The translations under genes were made by a program, and so were the position numbers. The notes under the pieces are model-generated. The model had not been told where the DNA came from. It worked only from the letters and a program-made list of their open reading frames with translations, and did not search any database. A stretch of DNA of 38,483 bases from Arthrobacter sp. 260 (GTDB taxonomy: Bacteria > Actinomycetota > Actinomycetes > Actinomycetales > Micrococcaceae), in NCBI RefSeq assembly GCF_013116745.1, contig NZ_JABFOE010000023.1, positions 1 to 38,483 of the forward strand, given 5' to 3'. Shown one piece after another: positions 11,221 to 19,410 of this stretch (position 1 is its first letter; the number at the start of each line of letters is the position of its first letter).

Positions 11221-12266
11221 GCCTTGCCTCCCGCGTGTGCCCGCGGTCCGCGGTGGTCGCGGGCGGCAGATGCCCGCTGGTTTTCGTCCCAGACGCTGTA
11301 GGCAGTGACAATGTCCCCGACCAGCCGGTGCCTGACGACGTCGGAGGCGTCGAGGGTGCGGAAGCTGACGTCGTCGACACCCTGGAGGATCTCGCTGACC
11401 ACGCGGAGGCCTGAGTTGGTCCCACCGGGGAGGTCCACCTGGGTGATGTCGCCGGTGACCACCATCTTGGAGCCAAAGCCGAGACGGGTGAGGAACATTT
11501 TCATCTGCTCGGGCGTGGTGTTCTGCGCCTCGTCCAGGATGATGAACGCATCGTTGAGGGTGCGCCCGCGCATGTAGGCCAGCGGGGCCACCTCGATGGT
11601 GCCCGCAGCCATCAGCCGGGGAATGGTGTCGGGGTCCATCATGTCGTGGAGGGCGTCGTACAGCGGCCTCAGGTACGGGTCGATCTTGTCGCTGAGGGTG
11701 CCGGGCAGGAACCCCAGCCGCTCCCCCGCTTCCACCGCCGGGCGGGTGAGGATGATCCGGTTGACTTCCTTGTGCTGCAGAGCCTGCACGGCCTTGGCCA
11801 TGGCCAGATAGGTTTTGCCGGTACCGGCCGGGCCGATCCCGAACACCACTGTGTGCCGGTCGATGGCCTCGACATAGTCGCGCTGGTTGAGCGTCTTGGG
11901 CCTGATGGTCCTGCCGCGGGACGAGAGGATGTTCATGGTCAGCACGTCTGACGGGCTGCTGACCGACTGGTCCTTCAGCATCGAGAGGAGCTGCCGGAGA
12001 ACCTGCGGATTGACTGTGGTGTTGTTCGCGGCGAGGGTGCGGATCTCGGAGATCAACCGTTCCGTGCGTGACACGTCCACGGCAGGTCCCGTGATGGACA
12101 GCTCATTGCCCCTGACATGCAGGTTGACCCCCACGAAGGTGCTCTCGATCAGCCGCAAGGCTTCATCGTTCGTTCCCAACGCCTGAACCATCTGTTCCGT
12201 CGAATCGAAGTGGATCACCACTGTGTCCAGACCCACTGCGCTAATGCCAACTGAAGAATCGGTCAT
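11217..12266 (-). CDS. phoH: PhoH family ATPase
   Basis: PhoH-like P-loop ATPase. The Walker A motif GPAGTGKT is at 145-152 and Walker B is FIILDEAQN; the N-terminal ~120 residues form a KH-like region. In many bacteria phoH is next to ybeY, and a role in RNA or ribosome processing is inferred from that, though the biochemical function is not settled. I chose the ATG at 12264-12266 (350 residues), which has GAAGG eight bases upstream and starts MTDSSVGIS; the longer frame to 12446 adds 60 poorly structured residues and crosses a -10-like box. It leads the four-gene overlapping operon phoH-ybeY-corC-like-era. Confidence 0.94.
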   Translation of the reverse strand: MTDSSVGISAVGLDTVVIHFDSTEQMVQALGTNDEALRLIESTFVGVNLHVRGNELSITGPAVDVSRTERLISEIRTLAANNTTVNPQVLRQLLSMLKDQSVSSPSDVLTMNILSSRGRTIRPKTLNQRDYVEAIDRHTVVFGIGPAGTGKTYLAMAKAVQALQHKEVNRIILTRPAVEAGERLGFLPGTLSDKIDPYLRPLYDALHDMMDPDTIPRLMAAGTIEVAPLAYMRGRTLNDAFIILDEAQNTTPEQMKMFLTRLGFGSKMVVTGDITQVDLPGGTNSGLRVVSEILQGVDDVSFRTLDASDVVRHRLVGDIVTAYSVWDENQRASAARDHRGPRAHAGGKA

Positions 12267-12599
12267 ATAATCGGCCTTCGCGGCCTTCCATCTCTCCTTG
12301 AATCGGTAACTGACGGCACGACCGTCCGCAGCCAATCTTACGTCACCTGCTCCCCTCCCGAGGAGTTTCCACTCCTGGCTGATCCGCCGGATCGGTGGCC
12401 CATTGGCGTGCTCAGGAAGCAGTTGGTCACTACCGGGCAACGGCACGGTTTCAATACTGTCTCAGTCCTGTGACGACTTGGCTACACCCCATCTGGGCCC
12501 GGTGGGCGTATGTAAAGCTGGAAGACGTTGCTCCAGCGCACTACCGCGGGCGACGACCTTCAACATGGATGCGCGGCACAGGGAAAGGACAGGACGCAG
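12267..12599. promoter_or_regulatory. Divergent phoH / GerMN-lipoprotein control region
   Basis: This 333-bp stretch has no supported gene. On the minus strand TAAGAT at 12335-12340 could be the phoH -10 box, giving a leader of about 60 nt. Just upstream of it is a 16-bp palindrome, AGGAGT-TTCC-ACTCCT at 12361-12376, placed where a regulator could cover the -35 region. On the plus strand AGGAC precedes the lipoprotein ATG at 12600; I see no convincing promoter for it. Confidence 0.4.
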
Positions 12600-13571
12600 A
12601 TGGAGTGGTCCTTTCAGCCTGGCGATCATCGGCGCGGACGGGGGCGGGCCCTGACGGCGACGGCACTGCTCTCGCTGGCGGGTCTTGGCCTGACCGGCTG
12701 CACCCCGGTGGACGGCACCGACGCCGCAACGTCCCTTCCCGCACAGGCGAGCACCGTGACGGGCCCGACGTCGGTCCCCCACTCGGCGGTCCCACCCGCC
12801 ACAGCCACCGGCGGCAACCTGCTTCCCGTCTACTGGATGGGCGACAACAACGGCAGCATCCTGCTGTACCGCGAGTTCCTCAAGGGTGAGCAGGGCGGGG
12901 ATCCGATCGCCGCGGCGGTGCAGGCCATGACCACCAGCGCACCCCTGGATCCTGATTACTTCGGCCCGTGGTCACCGGCCGGCACAGTCAGCGCGTCAAT
13001 TTCTCCCGGCAACATCATCACCGTCGACATGTCCCGTGATGCGTTCGGCACGCGGATCGATGAGGGCTCCGCGTACCGTGCGGTGCAGCAGCTCGTCTAC
13101 ACAGCCACCGCGGCTGCCGCCAGCTCGGGGCTCGTGTCCGGCGGCGATCCCAGCAGCGTGGTGATCCTGGTCGACGGGGAGACCGGGTTCAACGCCTTTG
13201 GTCACATCGAATTGGGCGGCCAAATGCAGCGTGACACGGCGCTGATGGCCCCAATCTGGGTGATCGAGCCGCAGCATGGCGAGGTTCGCGACCAGCCAGA
13301 AATCACCGTATCCGGCAGCGGTGTCTCCGACGACGCCGTGCTGTACTGGCGGATCGATGAGGTGGTCGGCGCCGACCTCAAGCCGCACCGAAGCGGGACC
13401 GTGGGGCTGGATGAGCGCCCGGGCTCCCCCGGCCTCTTCGAATTCACCGTCGCCCTGGAGCCGGGTGAATACGAGGTAACCGTCTTTGACCGCCCCGCGG
13501 CTGACCAGGACAACCCGGATCAGGACAATAAGGAACTCAACGCTGACACCAAGCGCTTCGACCTGGACTAG
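12600..13571 (+). CDS. GerMN / Gmad2 domain lipoprotein
   Basis: A 323-residue exported lipoprotein. The N-terminus has an Arg-rich n-region, a short hydrophobic stretch and the lipobox LTGC with Cys34 as the expected lipidation site. After a Ser/Thr/Pro-rich linker comes a GerMN domain (about 75-205) and then a Gmad2 immunoglobulin-like domain (about 215-300: IWVIEPQHGEV...FEFTVALEPGEYEVTVFD). Both were named from spore germination proteins, but they also occur in non-sporulating Actinobacteria, for example GerMN in LpqB. Function here is unknown; an envelope role is likely. The ATG at 12600 has AGGA upstream; the frame extends 24 codons further with no signal sequence. It converges on rsmE with ten bases between the stops. 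Confidence 0.85.
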   Translation: MEWSFQPGDHRRGRGRALTATALLSLAGLGLTGCTPVDGTDAATSLPAQASTVTGPTSVPHSAVPPATATGGNLLPVYWMGDNNGSILLYREFLKGEQGGDPIAAAVQAMTTSAPLDPDYFGPWSPAGTVSASISPGNIITVDMSRDAFGTRIDEGSAYRAVQQLVYTATAAAASSGLVSGGDPSSVVILVDGETGFNAFGHIELGGQMQRDTALMAPIWVIEPQHGEVRDQPEITVSGSGVSDDAVLYWRIDEVVGADLKPHRSGTVGLDERPGSPGLFEFTVALEPGEYEVTVFDRPAADQDNPDQDNKELNADTKRFDLD

Positions 13572-13581
13572 AGGGGCGCCG

Positions 13582-14337
13582 CTACCAGCGGCCGAGCAGC
13601 TGGTTCAGCACCGCCAGCGCGGCTGGACCGGCGGTGGAGGAACGCAACACATGGTCTCCCATTCGCACCGCATGGGCCCCGTTCGAGGTGAACAACTCCA
13701 GTTCGGCGGCGCTGATTCCGCCTTCCGGCCCTACGACGATCGCGACAGTGCCGGGCACGGCACCGTCAGCTGGCCTGAGGAACGTTCCCAGCCCGTCCAC
13801 GGCTTCCTCGTGCAGAATCAGCGCCAGGTCCACGCCCGCCAACCAGCCGGCGAGGGACCTGCTGTCATGCAGGCTGTGCACCTCGGGGAGCCGCGCCCGA
13901 CGCGACTGCTTACCAGCACCCCAGACGGTGGACTCCCATTTCTGCTGCCCCTTGACGGCCTTCTCGGCACGCCAGCGGACAATGCTGCGGTCTGCCTGCC
14001 AGGGCAGCACGGCATCCACGCCCAGCTCGGTGGCGGCCTCAACCGCCTGGAGGTCGCGGTCCCCCTTGGCCAGTGCCTGGACGAGGACCAGCGTCGTGGC
14101 GGGGGCCGGCTCGTCCTCGACAGTGCTGACGTCAAGGGTGACACTCTGGCCGCCGCTCTCGGCGACGGTCCCCGTGAGCCTGCGTCCGCGCCCATCGGCG
14201 ACATCGATGGCCTCGCCCACGGTGACCCGTTTCACCGTCGCGGCGTGGCGCGCCTCCGGACCGGTCAGGACGAAGCGGGACCCGGGAACGGCGGCGGAGA
14301 CGGCGTTGGGGTCGCCGAAGTACAGTGCGTTGCTCAC
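13582..14337 (-). CDS. rsmE: 16S rRNA (uracil(1498)-N3)-methyltransferase
   Basis: SPOUT-fold methyltransferase that methylates N3 of U1498 in 16S rRNA using S-adenosylmethionine. The 251-residue product begins with a PUA-like domain (VLTGPEARHAATVKR) and ends with the trefoil knot: VGPEGGISAAEL and MGDHVLRSSTAGPAAL are the SAM-binding loops. The start is a GTG two bases after the dnaJ stop, so translation is likely coupled to dnaJ. The hrcA-dnaJ-rsmE order is common in Actinobacteria and Firmicutes. Confidence 0.96.
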   Translation of the reverse strand: MSNALYFGDPNAVSAAVPGSRFVLTGPEARHAATVKRVTVGEAIDVADGRGRRLTGTVAESGGQSVTLDVSTVEDEPAPATTLVLVQALAKGDRDLQAVEAATELGVDAVLPWQADRSIVRWRAEKAVKGQQKWESTVWGAGKQSRRARLPEVHSLHDSRSLAGWLAGVDLALILHEEAVDGLGTFLRPADGAVPGTVAIVVGPEGGISAAELELFTSNGAHAVRMGDHVLRSSTAGPAALAVLNQLLGRW

Positions 14338-14339
14338 GC

Positions 14340-15467
14340 CTAGAGGTTACCCAGCCGCTCTCGCAGCTTCGCAAAGACCCCTGAGCCGTTGCTGGCCAGC
14401 TGTCCCTCAACGAACTCTTCGCCGCGTAGTTCGGCAAGCTTGCGCAGCAGTTCCTCCTGCGCCTGGTCGACGTTGCGGGGGGTTTCGACGTTCAGGTGCA
14501 CCTTGAGGTCGCCGCGCCCGTAACCGCGCAGGTGGGTCACTCCCAGCCCGCGCAGAGTCACGATCTCACCCGACTGGGTACCCGCCTTGATACCCAGCTC
14601 CTGGTCGCCGTCGAACGAGGCGAAGTTCAGGGTGGTACCGAGGGCGGCAGCGGTCATGGGGACGCTGAGGGTGACGTGCAGGTCGTCTCCCTCGCGGAGG
14701 AACGTGGGGTCCGGGTTGACCCGGATTTCCACATACAGGTCACCCTGCGGCCCGCCGGCCATGCCGGCTTCGCCTTGGCCGCCGAGCTGGATACGGGTCC
14801 CGGTGGAGACACCCGCCGGCACCTTGATGGTGAGGCTGCGGCGGCTGCGGACCCGGCCGTCGCCGTTGCATTCGTGGCAAGGGTTGGGGATTACTGTGCC
14901 GAAGCCCTGGCAGGTGCCACAGGTGGCGCTGGTCATGACCTGGCCCAGAATGGACCGGACGGCCCGCTGTACCTGGCCTGATCCACCACAGATGTCGCAG
15001 GTCCGCGGCGAGGTGCCGGACTGGCAGCAGGAACCGTCACAGGTGGGGCAGACCGCTGCGGTGTCGACGTCGATCTTCTTGTTGATCCCGAACACGGCGT
15101 CGACCAGGTCGATGCGGACCGCAATGAGCGCGTCCTGACCCCGGCGGGTGCGCGACGGCGGTCCGCTGGGTCCGCCGCCGCCGAAGAAGGTCTCGAAGAT
15201 GTCCTGGAACGCAAAGCCCGGGCCGGCGTGTCCGCCACCGAAACCGTTATCGGTCCCGTTCTCGTTGCCCGTGGTGTCATACACCCGGCGCTTCTGTGGG
15301 TCGGACAGCACCTCGTAGGCGCGGGTGACCAGCTTGAACTCCTCCGACGCGTCCGGCCCCGTATTGACGTCCGGGTGAAGTTTCCGCGCTAGCTTGCGAT
15401 AGGCCTTCTTGATCTCCTCGCCGCTCGCATCGCGGTTCACACCGAGGACTTCATAGTGATTACTCAC
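14340..15467 (-). CDS. dnaJ: Chaperone protein DnaJ (HrcA-linked, DnaJ2 type)
   Basis: Co-chaperone that delivers substrates to DnaK and stimulates its ATPase. The 375-residue product has a J domain at 1-70 with HPD at 31-33, a Gly-rich stretch (FGGGHAG...FFGGGG), four zinc motifs and a C-terminal substrate domain. Zinc motifs 2-4 are canonical ([24 protein letters not shown]), but the first reads CPTCDGSC, with Cys where Gly is usual. The start is a GTG. dnaK and grpE are not in the window, which fits the second actinobacterial DnaJ that travels with hrcA. A hairpin lies in the 105-bp gap after hrcA. Confidence 0.96.
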   Translation of the reverse strand: MSNHYEVLGVNRDASGEEIKKAYRKLARKLHPDVNTGPDASEEFKLVTRAYEVLSDPQKRRVYDTTGNENGTDNGFGGGHAGPGFAFQDIFETFFGGGGPSGPPSRTRRGQDALIAVRIDLVDAVFGINKKIDVDTAAVCPTCDGSCCQSGTSPRTCDICGGSGQVQRAVRSILGQVMTSATCGTCQGFGTVIPNPCHECNGDGRVRSRRSLTIKVPAGVSTGTRIQLGGQGEAGMAGGPQGDLYVEIRVNPDPTFLREGDDLHVTLSVPMTAAALGTTLNFASFDGDQELGIKAGTQSGEIVTLRGLGVTHLRGYGRGDLKVHLNVETPRNVDQAQEELLRKLAELRGEEFVEGQLASNGSGVFAKLRERLGNL

Positions 15468-15498
15468 TCCTGCACTTCACTTCCTGTGTCACTGGTCG

Positions 15499-15522
15499 AG
15501 GTGGGGCAAAAGCGCCCCACCT
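15499..15522 (-). other. Hairpin in the hrcA-dnaJ gap
   Basis: Arms 15499-15507 and 15514-15522 pair over nine bases (AGGTGGGGC with GCCCCACCT, read on the plus strand) around a six-base loop. There is no T-run on the minus strand. It may partly uncouple hrcA from dnaJ by termination or RNA processing. Confidence 0.45.
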
Positions 15523-15572
15523 TCGAAAGGTTCGGTTCTTGCCTTCAAAGTTCCTGCGTGTCGGGTGCCCGG

Positions 15573-16592
15573 CTAGTCCGTCAGGATCCGGGACAGATAG
15601 CGGGCCACCGCGCGTACCGCCGACATCGACGTGGGATAGTCCATCCGGGTAGGTCCGAGGACTCCCACTTTCGCCAACGAGTCGGGGCCGTACCCGGTGG
15701 CAATCACCGATGCTTCGGCGAGGCCTCCGTGGGGGTTTTCCCGCCCGATCCGCACCGACACGCCAAATGCATCGTGTTTCATTTCGGAGAGGAGGCGGAG
15801 CATGACCACCTGTTCCTCAAGTGCTTCCAGCACGGGGCCGATGCTCAGGGGAAAGTCTACGGTGGATCGGGCAAGGTTGGCTGTACCTGCCATCACAATC
15901 CGGTCTTCGCGGTTGATCCCGGCGAGCTGCTCGAGGGTCCGCGCCAGGACAGTGCCGGCCCTGCGCTGCTGAAACGGCAGCGCTGCCACAGCCAGCGCCA
16001 GTTCCTGCGGGAGAAACGTCAGCTTCGTCCCGGCCACCGAGCCGAGGAAATGCTGCCGGAGTTCGGCGAGGCTGTTCTCGGGGACGGGCTCGGGCAGGGG
16101 CAGGGGCACCACACGCTGCTGTACGGTGCCGTTCGTGGCGATCAGGACCACCAGCACCTGGTTTGGCGCCAGCAGGACGAACTCGAGGTGCCGGACGGCG
16201 GCGTTCCCCAGATGGGGGTACTGCACCACTGCCACCTGGTTGGTGAGATGGGACAGCAACCGGACGGTGCGGTCCATCACGTCATCGAGATCCTCAGCTC
16301 CCTCCAGCAGCGTCTGGATGGCGCGTTTCTCTGGCGCGGACAACGGCTTGACCTCGGAAATCTGGTCGACAAAGAGGCGATAGCCCTTGTCGGTGGGGAT
16401 CCGGCCGGAACTGGTGTGGGGCGCCGTGATCAGCCCCTCTTCCTCCAGCACCGCCATATCGTTGCGGATGGTGGCCGATGAGACACCCAGTTGATGCCGC
16501 TCCACCAGGGCCTTCGATCCAACAGGCTCCCGGGAATGCACATAGTCCTCGACGATGGCGCGCAGGACTTCCAGTCGGCGTGGTTCGCTCAC
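15573..16592 (-). CDS. hrcA: Heat-inducible transcriptional repressor HrcA
   Basis: HrcA represses class I heat-shock genes by binding CIRCE and is refolded by GroEL. The 339-residue product has an N-terminal winged helix ([19 protein letters not shown] around 37-55) and the HrcA dimerisation/inserted domain after it, and it ends with the family's conserved [19 protein letters not shown] helix. The start is a GTG with a strong GGAGG six bases upstream, which rules out other starts. A CIRCE element and promoter boxes lie 42-95 bases upstream, so it almost certainly represses its own operon hrcA-dnaJ-rsmE. Confidence 0.97.
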   Translation of the reverse strand: MSEPRRLEVLRAIVEDYVHSREPVGSKALVERHQLGVSSATIRNDMAVLEEEGLITAPHTSSGRIPTDKGYRLFVDQISEVKPLSAPEKRAIQTLLEGAEDLDDVMDRTVRLLSHLTNQVAVVQYPHLGNAAVRHLEFVLLAPNQVLVVLIATNGTVQQRVVPLPLPEPVPENSLAELRQHFLGSVAGTKLTFLPQELALAVAALPFQQRRAGTVLARTLEQLAGINREDRIVMAGTANLARSTVDFPLSIGPVLEALEEQVVMLRLLSEMKHDAFGVSVRIGRENPHGGLAEASVIATGYGPDSLAKVGVLGPTRMDYPTSMSAVRAVARYLSRILTD

Positions 16593-16633
16593 TTTTCACC
16601 TCCGAACATGGTTCCTTGACTCTTCCAACGGAT

Positions 16634-16660
16634 CTGGCACTCGACACGCCCAAGTGCCAA
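16634..16660 (-). promoter_or_regulatory. CIRCE operator of hrcA
   Basis: On the minus strand TTGGCACTT, nine bases, then GAGTGCCAG. This matches the HrcA-binding CIRCE consensus (TTAGCACTC-N9-GAGTGCTAA) at 13 of 18 arm positions with the exact nine-base spacer. It overlaps the last base of the -10 box, so bound HrcA would block the promoter. Confidence 0.85.
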
Positions 16661-16687
16661 GTCTAGTACTTTCCGATGAATTGTTAG
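16660..16687 (-). promoter_or_regulatory. hrcA operon promoter
   Basis: On the minus strand CTAACA (16682-16687) and TAGACT (16660-16665) are 16 bases apart, matching the -35 and -10 consensus at four positions each. The -10 box touches the CIRCE element. Confidence 0.55.
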
Positions 16688-16741
16688 CATTGAAATCCCT
16701 GGCCGGACTGTCCAGCGGTGAGCCGGGAAGCGAGTAAGACG

Positions 16742-17587
16742 ATGTCCAGTTACGAATGGGGAGCACAGGACATTTCGGCTCCCCGCAGTGGCCCCCTCCC
16801 CAAGATTCCGGTCAGCGCTGGGCTGGTCCTGGAAGACGTCCAGAGCGGCTACGTCGGCGCGGTGGTCCGGGTGGAGAAATCCGGTGGCATGCACGTCATG
16901 GTGTTGGAGGACCGCCGCGGCAGGCTCAAGACCTTCCGCCTCGGGTTCGGTTTCCATGTGGATGGTTCGCCCGTTGAGATCGTCGCCCCAGCGGTGGCGC
17001 CGGCCGCTCCCGCGCGCCGGGTGACGGCGTCGGGATCCGTGAAGGTGGACGGAGCCCGGGCGCGCACAGCCCGCGCCAGCCGGATCTGGGTCGAAGGCCA
17101 GCATGACGCCGAACTCATCGAGAAGGTGTGGGGTGATGACCTGCGCCTCGAGGGTATCGTCGTTGAGCCGCTTCACGGAGTCGATGACCTCGCCGGGATG
17201 ATCCGGGCCTTCGCCCCCGGACCCCATCGACGGCTTGGCATCCTCGTCGACCACCTGGTCACCGGATCCAAGGAGCAGCGCATCGCACAAGAGGCCATGA
17301 AGGTCCCGGGGGCCGCCGCCAACGTTCTCATCGTCGGACACCCCTATGTAGACGTGTGGCAGGCCATCAAGCCCGCAGCCGTCGGATTGACCGCCTGGCC
17401 GGTGGTGCCGCGGGGCCAGGACTGGAAGACCGGCATCCTGGCGGGGCTCGGGTGGCCCAACTCCGACAAGGCAGCCATCGCGCACGGCTGGAAGCGCCTG
17501 CTCGGCTGCGTCACCAGCTATGCCGACCTGGAACCGTCACTGCTGGGGCGGGTCGAGGAAGTGATTGACTTCCTGACCGATCCTTAG
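16742..17587 (+). CDS. DUF3097 family protein
   Basis: I recognise this as the actinobacterial DUF3097 family, of unknown function. The protein is soluble, 281 residues, with no signal peptide. An N-terminal small beta-rich region (GLVLEDVQSGYVGAVVRVE...HVMVLEDRRGR) is followed by a second domain beginning RIWVEGQHDAELIEKVWGDDLR and containing ILVDHLVTGSKE. That Glu plus the later Asp-x-x-V pattern resembles a Toprim-type metal site, which is an inference. I chose the ATG at 16742 (weak GAG upstream); a GTG at 16718 would add eight residues. It is transcribed divergently from hrcA, whose CIRCE site is 80-110 bases upstream, so shared control is possible. Confidence 0.8.
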   Translation: MSSYEWGAQDISAPRSGPLPKIPVSAGLVLEDVQSGYVGAVVRVEKSGGMHVMVLEDRRGRLKTFRLGFGFHVDGSPVEIVAPAVAPAAPARRVTASGSVKVDGARARTARASRIWVEGQHDAELIEKVWGDDLRLEGIVVEPLHGVDDLAGMIRAFAPGPHRRLGILVDHLVTGSKEQRIAQEAMKVPGAAANVLIVGHPYVDVWQAIKPAAVGLTAWPVVPRGQDWKTGILAGLGWPNSDKAAIAHGWKRLLGCVTSYADLEPSLLGRVEEVIDFLTDP

Positions 17588-17593
17588 GATTTC

Positions 17594-17608
17594 CGGTCGG
17601 GGCGACCG
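17594..17608 (+). terminator. Small hairpin after DUF3097
   Basis: CGGTCG-GGG-CGACCG seven bases after the stop of the DUF3097 gene. The stem is short and no T-run follows, so termination here is uncertain. Confidence 0.3.
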
Positions 17609-17697
17609 ATCCGCAGTGCAGGATTACTGGGCAACGACGTACTCTAGTGAGGAAGGCCCCTGCCCCGGCGGCCCCGAAAGCAATGAAGGATGTCCAG

Positions 17698-18129
17698 TTG
17701 TCTAACCCCGCCGACCAGCCCAAGCAGCACGGATCCGCGGAGGGCCACGGCCAGCCCTCGTCCGCATTTGAGGGCGTCCCGGCGAATGCGCTGCCCCTGA
17801 CCGCGTCCGAAGACCGGCAGTGGGCAACCCTGGCACACTTCGGCGGAATCCTGGGGTTCATTCCTTCACTGCTGATCCTGCTCATCTTCAAGGACCGCGG
17901 CCCGTTCACCGCACAGGAGGCGCGGGAGGCATTCAACTTCACCTTCCCGCCAACGCTGCTCGCGTTTGCGGCCTGGCTGCTGTCCCTGCTGCCCACGGTT
18001 GGCGGTCTGTTCGCCGTCGTCAATGCACTGATCTGGGTGGCCATCGCGCTGTCGTCGGTAGTTGCCGGGATCCAGGTCAACCGCGGCCGGCCCTACCGTT
18101 ACACGGTGAACCTCCGACTCTTCAAGTAG
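17698..18129 (+). CDS. DUF4870 family membrane protein
   Basis: A small membrane protein of the DUF4870 (Tic20-like) family, function unknown. The first ~45 residues are hydrophilic. WATLAHFGGILGF starts the first membrane helix, EAREAFNFTFP is the family's conserved amphipathic segment, and two further helices follow (about residues 90-130). I chose the TTG at 17698 (143 residues, MSNPADQPKQ), with AAGGA seven bases upstream; the in-frame GTG at 17647 would add 17 residues and lacks a ribosome binding site. It converges on hemW. Confidence 0.78.
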   Translation: MSNPADQPKQHGSAEGHGQPSSAFEGVPANALPLTASEDRQWATLAHFGGILGFIPSLLILLIFKDRGPFTAQEAREAFNFTFPPTLLAFAAWLLSLLPTVGGLFAVVNALIWVAIALSSVVAGIQVNRGRPYRYTVNLRLFK

Positions 18130-18138
18130 GCAAGTATT

Positions 18139-18151
18139 CCGGCACTGCCGG
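18139..18151. terminator. Small hairpin between DUF4870 and hemW ends
   Basis: CCGGC-ACT-GCCGG lies between the converging stops. It is only five base pairs with no T-run and could serve either strand weakly. Confidence 0.25.
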
Positions 18152-18178
18152 TCGGCGGGAAGCGCGCCGGTCAATCAG

Positions 18179-19408
18179 TCAGTCGGGTAGCAACCTGCGG
18201 ACCACCGCGTCGGCGAGCAGCCGGCCGCTGGCAGTCAGGGTAATGGTCCCACCGAACGCGGCGGCCGGATCCACCAGCGAATCGGCGATCAGCCCGGCCA
18301 CCGCCAGGCGGCCTTCCGGACGCAGAGCACTGGTAGGCAGACCCTCGCGAAGCCTGGCGCGGAGCATCACGTCCTCAACGTACCGGGTGTCGTCGTCGAG
18401 AATTTCCCTGCCCGCAGCCGGCGATACGCCCGTGGACAGCCGCTGTGCGTAGGCGGTGGGATGCTTCACGTTCCACCACCGCACACCCCCCACATGTGAG
18501 TGGGCGCCGGGACCGGCACCCCACCAATCGTCGCCCCGCCAGTAGGCAAGGTTGTGGCGGCACTCGTCCTCGGGAGTGCGCGCCCAGTTGCTGACCTCGT
18601 ACCAGCTCAGCCCGGCGGCGGCCATGGCCTGCTCGGCCAGGGCGTACTTCTCGGCATGGTCGTCGTCGTCGATGTCGGGCACCTGGCCCCGGCGGATCCG
18701 CGCGGCAAGCTTGGTGCCATCCTCGATAATCAGCGCATAGGCGGAGACGTGGTCCGGCCCGTAGGACAGGGCTGCGTCGAGGGACCGCTGCCAGTCCGCT
18801 GCACTCTCCCCTGGTGTGCCGTAGATGAGGTCCAGGCTGACGCGCAGCCCGGCATCCCGGGCCCATTGGACGGCCAACGGCACCCGCTCGGGCGAGTGGG
18901 TGCGGTCCAGCACTTCTAGGACGTGGGGCACCGCCGACTGCATCCCGAAGGACACCCGGGTGAAGCCTGCCTCGGCCAGCACTGCAAGCGATTCGGGGGT
19001 GACCGAGTCGGGGTTCGCCTCGGTGGTCACCTCGGCGCCGGGGGCTAGCCCCCAGTGCCCGACGGCGGTCCGCAGCACCGACGCGAGGTCCTCGGCAGGG
19101 AGCAGGGTGGGGGTGCCGCCGCCGAAGAAGACCGTCGACAGGGGCCGCGCAGCAGTGCCCGACTCGGTCAGGACGCGGCCGGCAAGGTCCAGTTCAGCGC
19201 TGACCGTCGCCGCGTACCGGTCCTGGGACGCGCCGCCGCCCAACTCGGTCGCGGTGTAGGTATTGAAGTCGCAGTACCCGCACCGCACAGCGCAGAACGG
19301 AATGTGGACGTAAAGCCCCAGCTTGCGCTCGGCGCTGCCGACCGCAGCCTGTTCCGGTAGCAGGCCGTCCTCCGGCGAGGGCAGGCCAAGAGGGAGGGCA
19401 CTGGGCAT
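18179..19408 (-). CDS. hemW: Radical SAM heme chaperone HemW
   Basis: HemW (formerly HemN-like, 'coproporphyrinogen III oxidase-like') binds heme and is thought to insert it into respiratory proteins; it is not the oxygen-independent oxidase itself. The radical-SAM cluster motif is CAVRCGYC, preceded by LYVHIPFC, and the GGGTPTLL block binds SAM. A HemN C-terminal domain follows with the GPGAHSH segment. The length, 409 residues, is usual for HemW and the extra N-terminal Cys region of true HemN is absent. The ATG is two bases after the lepA stop, so the pair is an operon. Confidence 0.94.
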   Translation of the reverse strand: MPSALPLGLPSPEDGLLPEQAAVGSAERKLGLYVHIPFCAVRCGYCDFNTYTATELGGGASQDRYAATVSAELDLAGRVLTESGTAARPLSTVFFGGGTPTLLPAEDLASVLRTAVGHWGLAPGAEVTTEANPDSVTPESLAVLAEAGFTRVSFGMQSAVPHVLEVLDRTHSPERVPLAVQWARDAGLRVSLDLIYGTPGESAADWQRSLDAALSYGPDHVSAYALIIEDGTKLAARIRRGQVPDIDDDDHAEKYALAEQAMAAAGLSWYEVSNWARTPEDECRHNLAYWRGDDWWGAGPGAHSHVGGVRWWNVKHPTAYAQRLSTGVSPAAGREILDDDTRYVEDVMLRARLREGLPTSALRPEGRLAVAGLIADSLVDPAAAFGGTITLTASGRLLADAVVRRLLPD

Positions 19409-19410
19409 TG

